From an uncultured Ruminococcus sp. (GTDB lineage Bacteria > Bacillota > Clostridia > Oscillospirales > Acutalibacteraceae): DNA of 54,890 bases. A program made the translations under genes and the position numbers. Shown here piece by piece: positions 15,035 to 21,910 of this stretch (its first letter is position 1; every line of letters begins with the position of its first letter). The stretch spans positions 1 to 54,890 of the forward strand of contig CADBYC010000010.1 in the NCBI GenBank assembly GCA_902798755.1, read 5' to 3'. The notes under the pieces are model-generated. The model made no database searches, had not been told where the DNA came from, and saw only the letters and a list, made by a program, of their open reading frames with translations.

Positions 15035-16129
15035 TTATTCCGTTACCGCAACCTGCACCGATTCTGTCGGCGCTTTCTTTTTGCCCTTCTTGATCAGCCT
15101 TGTGATCAGCGCGATCAGCTCATGCAGACCCGCCGCCAAAGCGATCGACAGCAGCGCCATAATCCAGTAATAGCCCTTGGAGTAGGTCGCGATCCCCATA
15201 TCGTTGAGGATCTTCAACAGCGGCGCGCCCTTATCTCCGCTGAACAGCTCCATCAATCGCTGATGGAACAGATAGATCTCGAGGCTGTACCGTCCGCATA
15301 CATAGAACGGGAACAGCAGTATCTTTCCCACGATCTTCAAGTACCGCTCCGCGCATAAAAACAGCAGTCCCAGCACCGCGCACAGCGCCGGCGCGACCGG
15401 CAGAGCGGGGTAGCAGTTCAGTCCCCAGAAGATGGTCGGATTCTTCACATAAGTCTGGATATAATATGCCAGTGCCACGCCGACGAACAACAGCGGCAGA
15501 TGCACCATCCAGCTCGCCTTGTCCTCTTCCTTTTTCTCATACAGGAACCAGCCCAGCCAGTACCCCAGCAAAAATACCGCGATACGCACCGTACTGCCGT
15601 ACAGCACCTGCTGTCCCGTATGATAGAAGATGATACACAGGATCGGCGACACCGTCATGCTCAGCAGGGTGAATTTCCATTTCACGCTCGCTTTCCGGAA
15701 CAGCTTATCATACAGCGGCGTCAGCAGATACAGCACAAAGAGTGTCGGCAAAAACCAGTCAAAATACTCGGGTCTGCCGTTGACCGTCCCGCGGAAGTAA
15801 TTGATTCCCAGTATCGACAGTATCTTGTCGCCGAAGCTCACTTCCGTTTTGACAAAGGCGTACCAGCATACCGTCACGATCAGGTACGCGGGCAGGATAC
15901 GCACCACGCGTTTTTTATAAAACTCGCCGATGCTTTTCGACTTGCGCATCGAGTAGTACAGTCCCAGCCCCGATACCAGCAGGAACATATCCACGCCGAA
16001 GAATCCGATATTGTGGATAAAGTGAAACGCTTCCGTCTTTCCGAAAAACGGCGAATGGAACCACATGATCCACATCATCGCCGCACCCATGATGTGCGTC
16101 CGATATTTACTGATGTTCGTTAAACTCAT
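15035..16129 (-). CDS. Acyltransferase family 3 membrane protein
   Basis: A 364-residue integral membrane protein with about ten hydrophobic segments. It resembles the OafA/YrhL acyltransferase 3 family, which O-acylates surface sugars or peptidoglycan. Supporting parts are IMWFHSPFFGK near residue 22 (its histidine aligned with the conserved one), FFGVDMFLLVSGLGLYYS, KRVVRILPAYL with the conserved arginine, and YSLEIYLFHQ near the C-terminus. The tail is Lys-rich. The start follows AGAGGTC on the minus strand. It is a single gene, and its end abuts a truncated MITE. The acyl donor and acceptor are unknown. Confidence 0.85.
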   Translation of the reverse strand: MSLTNISKYRTHIMGAAMMWIMWFHSPFFGKTEAFHFIHNIGFFGVDMFLLVSGLGLYYSMRKSKSIGEFYKKRVVRILPAYLIVTVCWYAFVKTEVSFGDKILSILGINYFRGTVNGRPEYFDWFLPTLFVLYLLTPLYDKLFRKASVKWKFTLLSMTVSPILCIIFYHTGQQVLYGSTVRIAVFLLGYWLGWFLYEKKEEDKASWMVHLPLLFVGVALAYYIQTYVKNPTIFWGLNCYPALPVAPALCAVLGLLFLCAERYLKIVGKILLFPFYVCGRYSLEIYLFHQRLMELFSGDKGAPLLKILNDMGIATYSKGYYWIMALLSIALAAGLHELIALITRLIKKGKKKAPTESVQVAVTE

Positions 16130-16146
16130 AAAGACCTCTTATTTCA

Positions 16147-16190
16147 GGCTCCCTTTCCTAAGGGAGCTGGCGCGAAGCGCCTGAGGGTTG
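16147..16190. repeat. Palindromic repeat, family C
   Basis: GGCTCCCTTTCCTAAGGGAG, then GGCGCGAAGCGCC and CTGAGGGTTG. Other copies are at 21061-21163 and 36831-36879. Confidence 0.7.
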
Positions 16191-16270
16191 ACAATTTTTC
16201 CTTATATTAAAAGCATTAGAAATCTATCATGGATAGTTCTCAATATTGCTTTATTTTTTATCACCCATTT

Positions 16271-17557
16271 TTACTTCGCTTCGATCTTCTCCATCCCGCC
16301 CATATACGGTCTGAGAACCTCGGGAATGTTCACACTGCCGTCCTCATTGAGGTTATTCTCAAGGAACGCGATCAGCATTCTCGGCGGCGCGACGCAGGTA
16401 TTGTTGAGCGTATGCGCAAAGTATTTCTTGCCGTCCTTGCCGTTGACGCGGATCTTCAGACGGCGTGCCTGCGCGTCGCTGAGGTTCGAGCAGGAGCCGA
16501 CTTCAAAGTACTTCTTCTGTCTCGGGCTCCATGCCTCAACGTCGATACTCTTCACCTTCAAATCAGCCAGATCGCCCGAGCAGCACTCGAGGGTGCGGAC
16601 AGGCACGTCGAGGGTGCGGAAGAATTCGACCGTGTTCTGCCACAGCTTATCGAACCACATTTTGCTGTCCTCAGGCTTGCAGACGACGATCATTTCCTGC
16701 TTCTCAAACTGATGGATACGGTACACGCCGCGCTCCTCGATACCGTGAGCGCCCTTTTCTTTTCTGAAACAGGGAGAATACGAGGTCAGGGTATACGGCA
16801 GGTTCTCCTCCTGCAAGATCGTGTCGATGAATTTACCGATCATGCTGTGCTCGGAGGTGCCGATCAGGAAAAGGTCCTCCCCTTCGATCTTGTACATCAT
16901 CGCGTCCATCTCCGCAAAGGACATAACGCCCGATACGACGTTACTGCGGATCATGTAGGGCGGGATGCAATAGGTGAAGCCCTTGTTGATCATGAAGTCG
17001 CGCGCATAGGAGATAACGGCGCTGTGCAGTCTTGCGATATCGCCCATCAGATAATAGAAGCCGTTGCCCGCGACCTTACGCGCCGCGTCAAGGTCAATGC
17101 CGCTGAGCTTTTCCATGATCTCAGTGTGATACGGGATCTCAAAGTCAGGCACGAACGGCTCGCCGAAGCGCTCGATCTCTACGTTCTCGCTGTCGTCCTT
17201 GCCGATCGGTACGCTCGGGTCGATGATGTTCGGAATGACCATCATGATCTCGGTGACCTTTTCGTTCAGCTCGGCCTCTTTCTTTTCGAGCTCCGCCAGC
17301 TTTTCGCCGTCAGCCGCGACCTGCGCCTTCAGCTCCTCCGCCTTTTCGCGCTCGCCGCGCGCGTAACAGCCGCCTATTTCCTTGGAAATCTTGTTGCGGT
17401 TGGCGCGCAGGGTATCCGCCTCGCCCTTCGCCGCTCTCGCCTGCTTGTCCAGCTCGATCACCTCGTCGACGAGCGGCAGCTTCTTATCCTGAAATTTATT
17501 CTTGATGTTCTGTTTTACCACGTCGGGGTTTTCTCTTAAAAATTTAATGTCGATCAT
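16271..17557 (-). CDS. serS: Seryl-tRNA synthetase
   Basis: Charges tRNA-Ser (and the selenocysteine tRNA if present), class II. The product is 428 residues, normal length. The N-terminal 110 residues form the long antiparallel coiled-coil that grips the tRNA variable arm. The catalytic core shows TSEHSMIGKF, motif 2 FRKEKGAHGIEERGVYRIHQ with FEKQE, and motif 3 TCVAPPRMLIAFLENN. It ends RPYMGGMEKIEAK. ATG at 17557 follows AAAGG on the minus strand. No T-box leader is visible in the 149 bases before it; that gap holds a family A repeat at 17585-17621. Confidence 0.97.
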   Translation of the reverse strand: MIDIKFLRENPDVVKQNIKNKFQDKKLPLVDEVIELDKQARAAKGEADTLRANRNKISKEIGGCYARGEREKAEELKAQVAADGEKLAELEKKEAELNEKVTEIMMVIPNIIDPSVPIGKDDSENVEIERFGEPFVPDFEIPYHTEIMEKLSGIDLDAARKVAGNGFYYLMGDIARLHSAVISYARDFMINKGFTYCIPPYMIRSNVVSGVMSFAEMDAMMYKIEGEDLFLIGTSEHSMIGKFIDTILQEENLPYTLTSYSPCFRKEKGAHGIEERGVYRIHQFEKQEMIVVCKPEDSKMWFDKLWQNTVEFFRTLDVPVRTLECCSGDLADLKVKSIDVEAWSPRQKKYFEVGSCSNLSDAQARRLKIRVNGKDGKKYFAHTLNNTCVAPPRMLIAFLENNLNEDGSVNIPEVLRPYMGGMEKIEAK

Positions 17558-17584
17558 TGTTTTTCATACCTTTCATCATAATAT

Positions 17585-17621
17585 GTCATTGCGAGCCCTT
17601 TAGGGCGTGGCAATCCCACAA
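17585..17621. repeat. Short palindromic repeat, family A
   Basis: GTCATTGCGAGCCCTTTAGG then GCGTGGCAATCCCAC, between parB and serS. Confidence 0.65.
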
Positions 17622-17706
17622 ACAGGGAATGCATTTTTAATTATTATATAACCTATATATTTCTAAAGCTTGGTTTTCTCCAATCACTTTTCACAAGCCA
17701 TAGATT

Positions 17707-18576
17707 CTATTCCCACAGCTTTTCGAGCTTATGCGTCAGAGAGAAAAGCTCCTCGGGATCGTAGAATTCGATGTTCAAGGTACCGCCCTTTTTGTTCTTG
17801 TTCTCCGTGACGGTGACCTTTGTTCCCAGCGCCGTCGTCAGCGCCAGCTCCACCTCCGTATAGGCGGTGACTTTCTTGACAGAGCTCGTCTTTTTCTTCT
17901 GCGGCGCGGCGCTTTCCGTTTTCTTGACCAGCTTTTCGGTCTCTCTGACCGACAGCCCGTCGCTGACGATCTTTCTCGCCGTGTCCACAGCGATCTTGTC
18001 GTCCTCCACGATCAACAGCGCTCTCGCGTGACCCGCGCTGAGCTTGCCCTGTTCCAGCAGGTCCTTGACCTCGTCGGGCAGGCTCAGCAGGCGCAGGGTG
18101 TTCGCTACCGCCGATCTCGATTTGCCAACGATCCGCGCGACGTCCTCTTGTGAAAAGTCATATTCGTCCATCAAGGTCTGATAGCCCATCGCTTCCTCGA
18201 GGGTCGTCAGATCGCTTCTCTGTAAATTCTCGATCAGCGCGATCTGCATCGTCTCGCTGTCGGTGAGCTCCCTGACGATCGCGGGTATCTCTGTCAGCCC
18301 CGCCATGCGCGACGCGCGGTATCTGCGCTCGCCCGCCACGATCTGGTAGCCGCCGTAGATCATCGGGCGTACTAAGATCGGCTGCAGCACGCCGTGCTCG
18401 TTGATACTCAGCGCCAGCTCCTGCAGCGCGTCCTCGTCAAAGGTGCGGCGCGGCTGGTTGCGGTTCGGTTCGATCTGTGAAATCTTCAGGGTGACTACTT
18501 CGTTCTTATCCTCGGTGTCGTTCTCGCTGAAGATCGCCGAGAGTCCTTTTCCCAGTCCTCCGATTTTCTTAGCCAT
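17707..18576 (-). CDS. parB: Chromosome partitioning protein ParB (Spo0J)
   Basis: The 289-residue protein binds parS, loads CTP and slides as a clamp to organise the origin for segregation with ParA. It starts MAKKIGGLGKGLSAIF, the N-terminal ParA-stimulating region. CTP-binding motifs QPRRTFDEDALQELA, GERRYRASRMAG and ENLQRSDLTTLEEA follow, then the helix-turn-helix QEDVARIVGKSRSAVANTL. In the numbering used for the ParB/Noc comparison, residues read Arg173, Thr179, Ser184 and Gly201, the ParB pattern. A Lys-rich linker (about 210-230) leads to the dimer domain. The ATG follows AAGGAG and overlaps the parA stop by 8 bases, so the two are coupled. Five parS sites lie within 6 kb. Confidence 0.97.
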   Translation of the reverse strand: MAKKIGGLGKGLSAIFSENDTEDKNEVVTLKISQIEPNRNQPRRTFDEDALQELALSINEHGVLQPILVRPMIYGGYQIVAGERRYRASRMAGLTEIPAIVRELTDSETMQIALIENLQRSDLTTLEEAMGYQTLMDEYDFSQEDVARIVGKSRSAVANTLRLLSLPDEVKDLLEQGKLSAGHARALLIVEDDKIAVDTARKIVSDGLSVRETEKLVKKTESAAPQKKKTSSVKKVTAYTEVELALTTALGTKVTVTENKNKKGGTLNIEFYDPEELFSLTHKLEKLWE

Positions 18577-19342
18577 TCGTTCTCTCCTTACTGATCAATT
18601 CCTGCGCAAGCCCCAGGTAGGCCTCGCTGCCCTTGCAGTTCTTATCATAGTACATGATCGGCATACCAAAGGACGGCGCTTCGCTCAGCCGCACGCCTCT
18701 CGGTATCACCGTACCGAATACCTTCTTCGGGAAAAACTGCTTGACCTCGCTTACCACCTGCTGGGTCAGGTTCAGTCTGCCATCGTACATCGTCAGCAGT
18801 ACGCCCTCGATGTAGATATGCTCGTTCAACTTTCTCTTGACGTACCGCACCGAGTTCATCAGCTGTGACAGACCCTCCAGCGCGTAGTACTCGCACTGTA
18901 TCGGTACCAAAACGCTGTCGCACGCCGTCAGCGCGTTCGTCGTGATGATACCCAGCGACGGCGGGCAGTCGATGATGATATAGTCGTATCCGGGCTTGAC
19001 GGTCAGCAGCGCTTTTTTCAGCCTTTGCAGGCGGTCGGGCGCATCCATGATCTCGAACTCCGCCGCGGCAAGGTCAATGCCCGCAGGCATTAAGTCCAAG
19101 TTATTGTACTTTGTATGTAAGATGACTTCATCTGCCTTTGCCTGCGCGAGCAGGATATCATAGGTACTTTTCTCGATACTGCGTTTGTCAAAGCCCACGC
19201 CGCTCGTCGCGTTCCCCTGAGGGTCGATATCGACAAGGAGCGTTCTCTTGCCGTAATAGCCCAGCCCGGCCGCGAGGTTGACCGCCGAGGTGGTCTTCCC
19301 TACTCCGCCTTTCTGGTTAGCTACCGTGATGATCTTCGCCAA
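18569..19342 (-). CDS. parA: Chromosome partitioning ATPase ParA (Soj)
   Basis: A 257-residue P-loop ATPase that, with ParB-parS, helps move origins and in Bacillus also controls DnaA. Motifs are the deviant Walker A KGGVGKTTSAVN at residues 11-22, LLVDIDPQGNATSGVG (Walker A'), and DYIIIDCPPSLG (Walker B). Length and motif spacing fit chromosomal Soj. The start is a TTG at 19342 after GGAAGGTGAGAA. No ATG gives the conserved N-terminus. It is upstream of and overlapping parB. Confidence 0.97.
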   Translation of the reverse strand: MAKIITVANQKGGVGKTTSAVNLAAGLGYYGKRTLLVDIDPQGNATSGVGFDKRSIEKSTYDILLAQAKADEVILHTKYNNLDLMPAGIDLAAAEFEIMDAPDRLQRLKKALLTVKPGYDYIIIDCPPSLGIITTNALTACDSVLVPIQCEYYALEGLSQLMNSVRYVKRKLNEHIYIEGVLLTMYDGRLNLTQQVVSEVKQFFPKKVFGTVIPRGVRLSEAPSFGMPIMYYDKNCKGSEAYLGLAQELISKERTNG

Positions 19343-19474
19343 ATTCTCACCTTCCTCTTTTGAGTGAACGGACTCGAACCCAATCGAAAAATGATAGTTA
19401 TACTATGGTTAGATCCGCACTCTCTATTCAATACAGTTGTACTGCCTGACTATAGTGATCCAAAGCATCGTTTC

Positions 19475-19603
19475 ATACTAATCCTAGATAAAAAGATTTA
19501 ATCAGATATTAGTGATATATTTCGGATAGCGCGACGGGAGACGCAGACAGGCTGGCGCCTGTCAAGGAGCCCAACAAAGCTATACTTTATTAAGGATTAG
19601 TAT
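19475..19603. mobile_element. MITE-like element, family D copy 3 (129 bp)
   Basis: Perfect ends ATACTAATCC / GGATTAGTAT. The core has the hairpin GACAGGC/GCCTGTC and CGACGGGAGACGCAGACAGG, the reverse complement of the core of copy 2. The right arm CAACAAAGCTATA matches the left arms of copies 1 and 2 when reversed. Confidence 0.75.
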
Positions 19604-19686
19604 AAGTCAGGCTTTTCATACGCTCTCTATTGTATCACAAAGTCAGGTCTATGAAAACCCTTTTTATAAAAATTATGATACCAAAA

Positions 19687-19702
19687 TGTTTCACGTGAAA
19701 CA
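19687..19702. promoter_or_regulatory. parS: parS site 1
   Basis: Perfect 16-bp palindrome TGTTTCACGTGAAACA, the bacterial ParB-binding consensus. Located between parA and noc. Confidence 0.95.
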
Positions 19703-19711
19703 TAGCAGGTT

Positions 19712-19811
19712 CTGAATCCTTCGAGTGCGCAAACAGCGCAGTCAAATGTTTGTCTGCATAACGCCGAACAGCCGCACGCTTTCGCGCACGGCTGCTCGGC
19801 AAGGGGTTCAG
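19712..19811. other. Possible structured RNA or fold-back element with three helices
   Basis: Outer helix CTGAATCCTT / AAGGGGTTCAG (one bulge). Inner helix 19726-19735 with 19747-19758 (10 pairs, small bulge). Inner helix 19763-19779 with 19784-19800 (14 of 17 paired, loop TTTC). The layout is that of a three-way junction. It is not repeated in this window. It may be a transcribed RNA or another decayed palindromic element. Confidence 0.4.
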
Positions 19812-19965
19812 ATAAGGAAATGGGTATGAGTGGACAGGAACACGCTTGAAGCATATCCCTATCGGGAAAGAAATGTATATCAGGCTTTCGCCATGATACC
19901 TGTAAGTTTGAACGACATAACCGTTCTCGACTGCGTGACAGTCAAGCTGACAGCGTCATCAAAAA

Positions 19966-19981
19966 TGTTTCACGTGAAACA
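19966..19981. promoter_or_regulatory. parS: parS site 2
   Basis: Perfect TGTTTCACGTGAAACA, flanked by A and T runs, 72 bases beyond the end of noc. Confidence 0.95.
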
Positions 19982-20053
19982 TTTTGCTTGTTCTCTGTCC
20001 TTCACAGGCTCATTCTTGTGTCTTGATCACTGTCACATAAAGTTTGCTTATCT

Positions 20054-20914
20054 CTACACCGCCGCTTTCGGGATCTTCACGGTGTATTCGATGTAGTCGT
20101 CGGTTTCGCTCCGTCGGGAGATCGCGTTGATACCCGACAGCCGCATCGTATCGACCGCCTTGTTGATGGTGTTGACAAAGATACGCACGTCTTTGATGGC
20201 GATCTTATGCTCCTGCTTTTTCTCCGCGGCAGGTTCGTTCTTTTTCGTCAGGACCTCGGTGACCAGCGCTTCCGCTTCTCCGACGCCTAATCCGTCCGCG
20301 ATGATACGGCTCAGCACCTCACGCCTGAGATTCTCGTCGTTGATTCTGAGCAAGGTTCGCGCGTGCCGCTCCGACAAATTCGCTGTGAGGATCCATTCCT
20401 GTTCCTCAAAGCCTAATCTCAGCAGTCTGAGCTTATTTGCGATCGTGCTCTGCTTTTTCCCGAGCTTGATTGCCGCCTGCTCCTGTGTCAGTCCGTACTT
20501 GCGTATCAGCCGCGCGATCCCCCGCGCTTCCTCAAACATATTCAAGTCGGTCCGTTGTAGATTCTCGATCAAGGCGAGAAGCGCGCTGTCCTTGTCGTTG
20601 CATTTATGTACGACACACGGCACTTTACTCAGTCCCGCCATCACAGCGGCTCTCAGTCGTCTTTCTCCCGCAATCAGCTCGAACTCCGTATTATTGATAC
20701 GGCGCACCACCAGCGGCTGTAAGATACCATTCTCTACAATAGAGCGTGACAGGCTCCTGAGTTGTTCTTCGTCAAAGTTACGGCGCGGCTGGGTACGGTT
20801 TGGGCGGATCTGTATCGTCGCGATATTCAGCACCTTATTATCTCTGCCAAGCTGCAGATTCACCGTACTCACCTCACCCTTAGTCCGAAAGCAATCACCG
20901 AACCTGCGGTTCAT
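20054..20914 (-). CDS. noc: Noc-like ParB-family nucleoid occlusion protein
   Basis: A second ParB-family protein, 286 residues. In Bacillus, Noc binds its own sites around the chromosome, anchors them to the membrane and stops division over the nucleoid. Motifs are RPNRTQPRRNFDEEQLRSLS, GERRLRAAVMAG, ENLQRTDLNMFEEARG and helix-turn-helix QEQAAIKLGKKQSTIANKL. The four specificity positions read Gln173, Lys179, Arg184 and Arg201, exactly the Noc pattern. The ATG at 20914 follows AGGA; the codons before it are also open but less family-like. Its N-terminus, MNRRFGDCF, is short, as expected for the Noc membrane-contact end. It follows rsmG in the same direction, 282 bases away. Confidence 0.9.
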   Translation of the reverse strand: MNRRFGDCFRTKGEVSTVNLQLGRDNKVLNIATIQIRPNRTQPRRNFDEEQLRSLSRSIVENGILQPLVVRRINNTEFELIAGERRLRAAVMAGLSKVPCVVHKCNDKDSALLALIENLQRTDLNMFEEARGIARLIRKYGLTQEQAAIKLGKKQSTIANKLRLLRLGFEEQEWILTANLSERHARTLLRINDENLRREVLSRIIADGLGVGEAEALVTEVLTKKNEPAAEKKQEHKIAIKDVRIFVNTINKAVDTMRLSGINAISRRSETDDYIEYTVKIPKAAV

Positions 20915-21060
20915 ACTTATCAATCCTGTCAGGCTGCGGCTTGTCCTTACAGCTATTATCTTACCAGACGGGAGCGAAAAACCTTGTCGTATCTTGAGCA
21001 ATTATTATCAAAGTTTCTGTCGGCAAACAGCAAAGAAGCGAGGCTCCTGTCGAATAAAAA

Positions 21061-21163
21061 GGCTCCCTTTGGTAAAGGTAAAGTGTTGTCCAAATCTATG
21101 ATTTGGAACACAACACCCATACAAAGGAAAGCTGTTGAGGCGTTAGCCGAAACTGAGGGATTG
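21061..21163. repeat. Palindromic repeat, family C with inserted core
   Basis: GGCTCCCTTTGGTAAAGG, then a core with TTGTCCAAATCTATGATTTG, then AACTGAGGGATTG. The core TTGTCCAAATCT is shared with 31711 onward. It lies between rsmG and noc. Confidence 0.55.
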
Positions 21164-21196
21164 TAAAAATGTATGAGCGTCAGCGAGTAACATATT

Positions 21197-21910
21197 TTAT
21201 AAAGGCTTATTCTTGATATGCTTGCTCCTTCTCGGGTAAGCGTCAGGCGTAGCCGCAATCTTTTTTATCTCGATGATACTGCGCTCTCCCGCTTCGCCGA
21301 GGATAAAATCATGCTTCTGCAGAAGCTCTCCGCCCAATGTATGGATAGCATTTTCAGCGGCTGACATTTCTTCCCGAGCTTCCTTGCCCTTCATTGCGAT
21401 AAATCTGCCGCCGACCTTTACATAAGGCATATCATATTCGCAAAGGGTATTCAGCGACGCGACCGCACGCGATACGGCGATATCAAAGCTGTCGCGAAGT
21501 TCAGTCCGTGAGCCGTCCTCCGCTCGGGAATGTATCAATTCAACATCGTCAAAGCCAAGCTCGTTACATACTTCATCAAGGAAGCCGAGCCGTTTTTGCA
21601 AGCTGTCCAACAGCGTGAGCTGTATATCAGGTCGGGCGATCTTGATCACCATGCCCGGGAATCCCGCGCCCGTCCCTACGTCAATGACGCGTGCTTCTTT
21701 CTCTATATCGCAGTAACGCAGCAGCAATAAACTATCCGCAAAATGCTTCAGCGAGACGTCCTCGGGAGCGGTCAGCGCCGTCAGATTCATCTTCTCATTC
21801 CACTCGATCAGGAGCTCATAATATTGATTAAGCTGAGCAAGCTGATTCTCGGTAAGCACAATTTCAAATGCTGATAGCGTATCAGTCAGTATTTTTTGAA
21901 ACTCACTCAT
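21197..21910 (-). CDS. rsmG: 16S rRNA (guanine-N7) methyltransferase RsmG (GidB)
   Basis: Methylates G527 of 16S rRNA with S-adenosylmethionine; loss gives low-level streptomycin resistance in other bacteria. The 237 residues include the family opening YYELLIEWNEKMNLTA, HFADSLLLL, the SAM-binding loop VIDVGTGAGFPGMVIKIARP (about residues 73-92), LLDSLQKRLGFLDEV and SRAVASLNTLCEY. The ATG at 21910 overlaps the mnmG stop by 8 bases, so translation is coupled. The C-terminus is Lys/Arg-rich. Confidence 0.96.
   Translation of the reverse strand: MSEFQKILTDTLSAFEIVLTENQLAQLNQYYELLIEWNEKMNLTALTAPEDVSLKHFADSLLLLRYCDIEKEARVIDVGTGAGFPGMVIKIARPDIQLTLLDSLQKRLGFLDEVCNELGFDDVELIHSRAEDGSRTELRDSFDIAVSRAVASLNTLCEYDMPYVKVGGRFIAMKGKEAREEMSAAENAIHTLGGELLQKHDFILGEAGERSIIEIKKIAATPDAYPRRSKHIKNKPL

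Larger units (their letters stand above)
19343..20053. other. 711-bp gap between noc and parA
   Basis: Going rightward it holds a tRNA-tail-like stretch (19360-19386), a complete family D MITE (19475-19603), parS site 1 (19687-19702), a possible three-way-junction element (19712-19811) and parS site 2 (19966-19981). Open frames in it are short and lack coding character. It works as a segregation-site region rather than a coding one. Confidence 0.7.

Noticed and set aside
16012-16020. Consensus DnaA box TTATCCACA (minus) in the acyltransferase gene
   Set aside because: Single copy in coding sequence 12 kb from the origin; likely chance.
19627-20096. Short open frames in the parS gap
   Set aside because: They cross parS sites and hairpins, lack ribosome sites and show no protein features.
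21650-21662. CCCGGG palindrome resembling a Noc site
   Set aside because: Flanks do not match ATTTCCCGGGAAAT, and it is in rsmG coding sequence.
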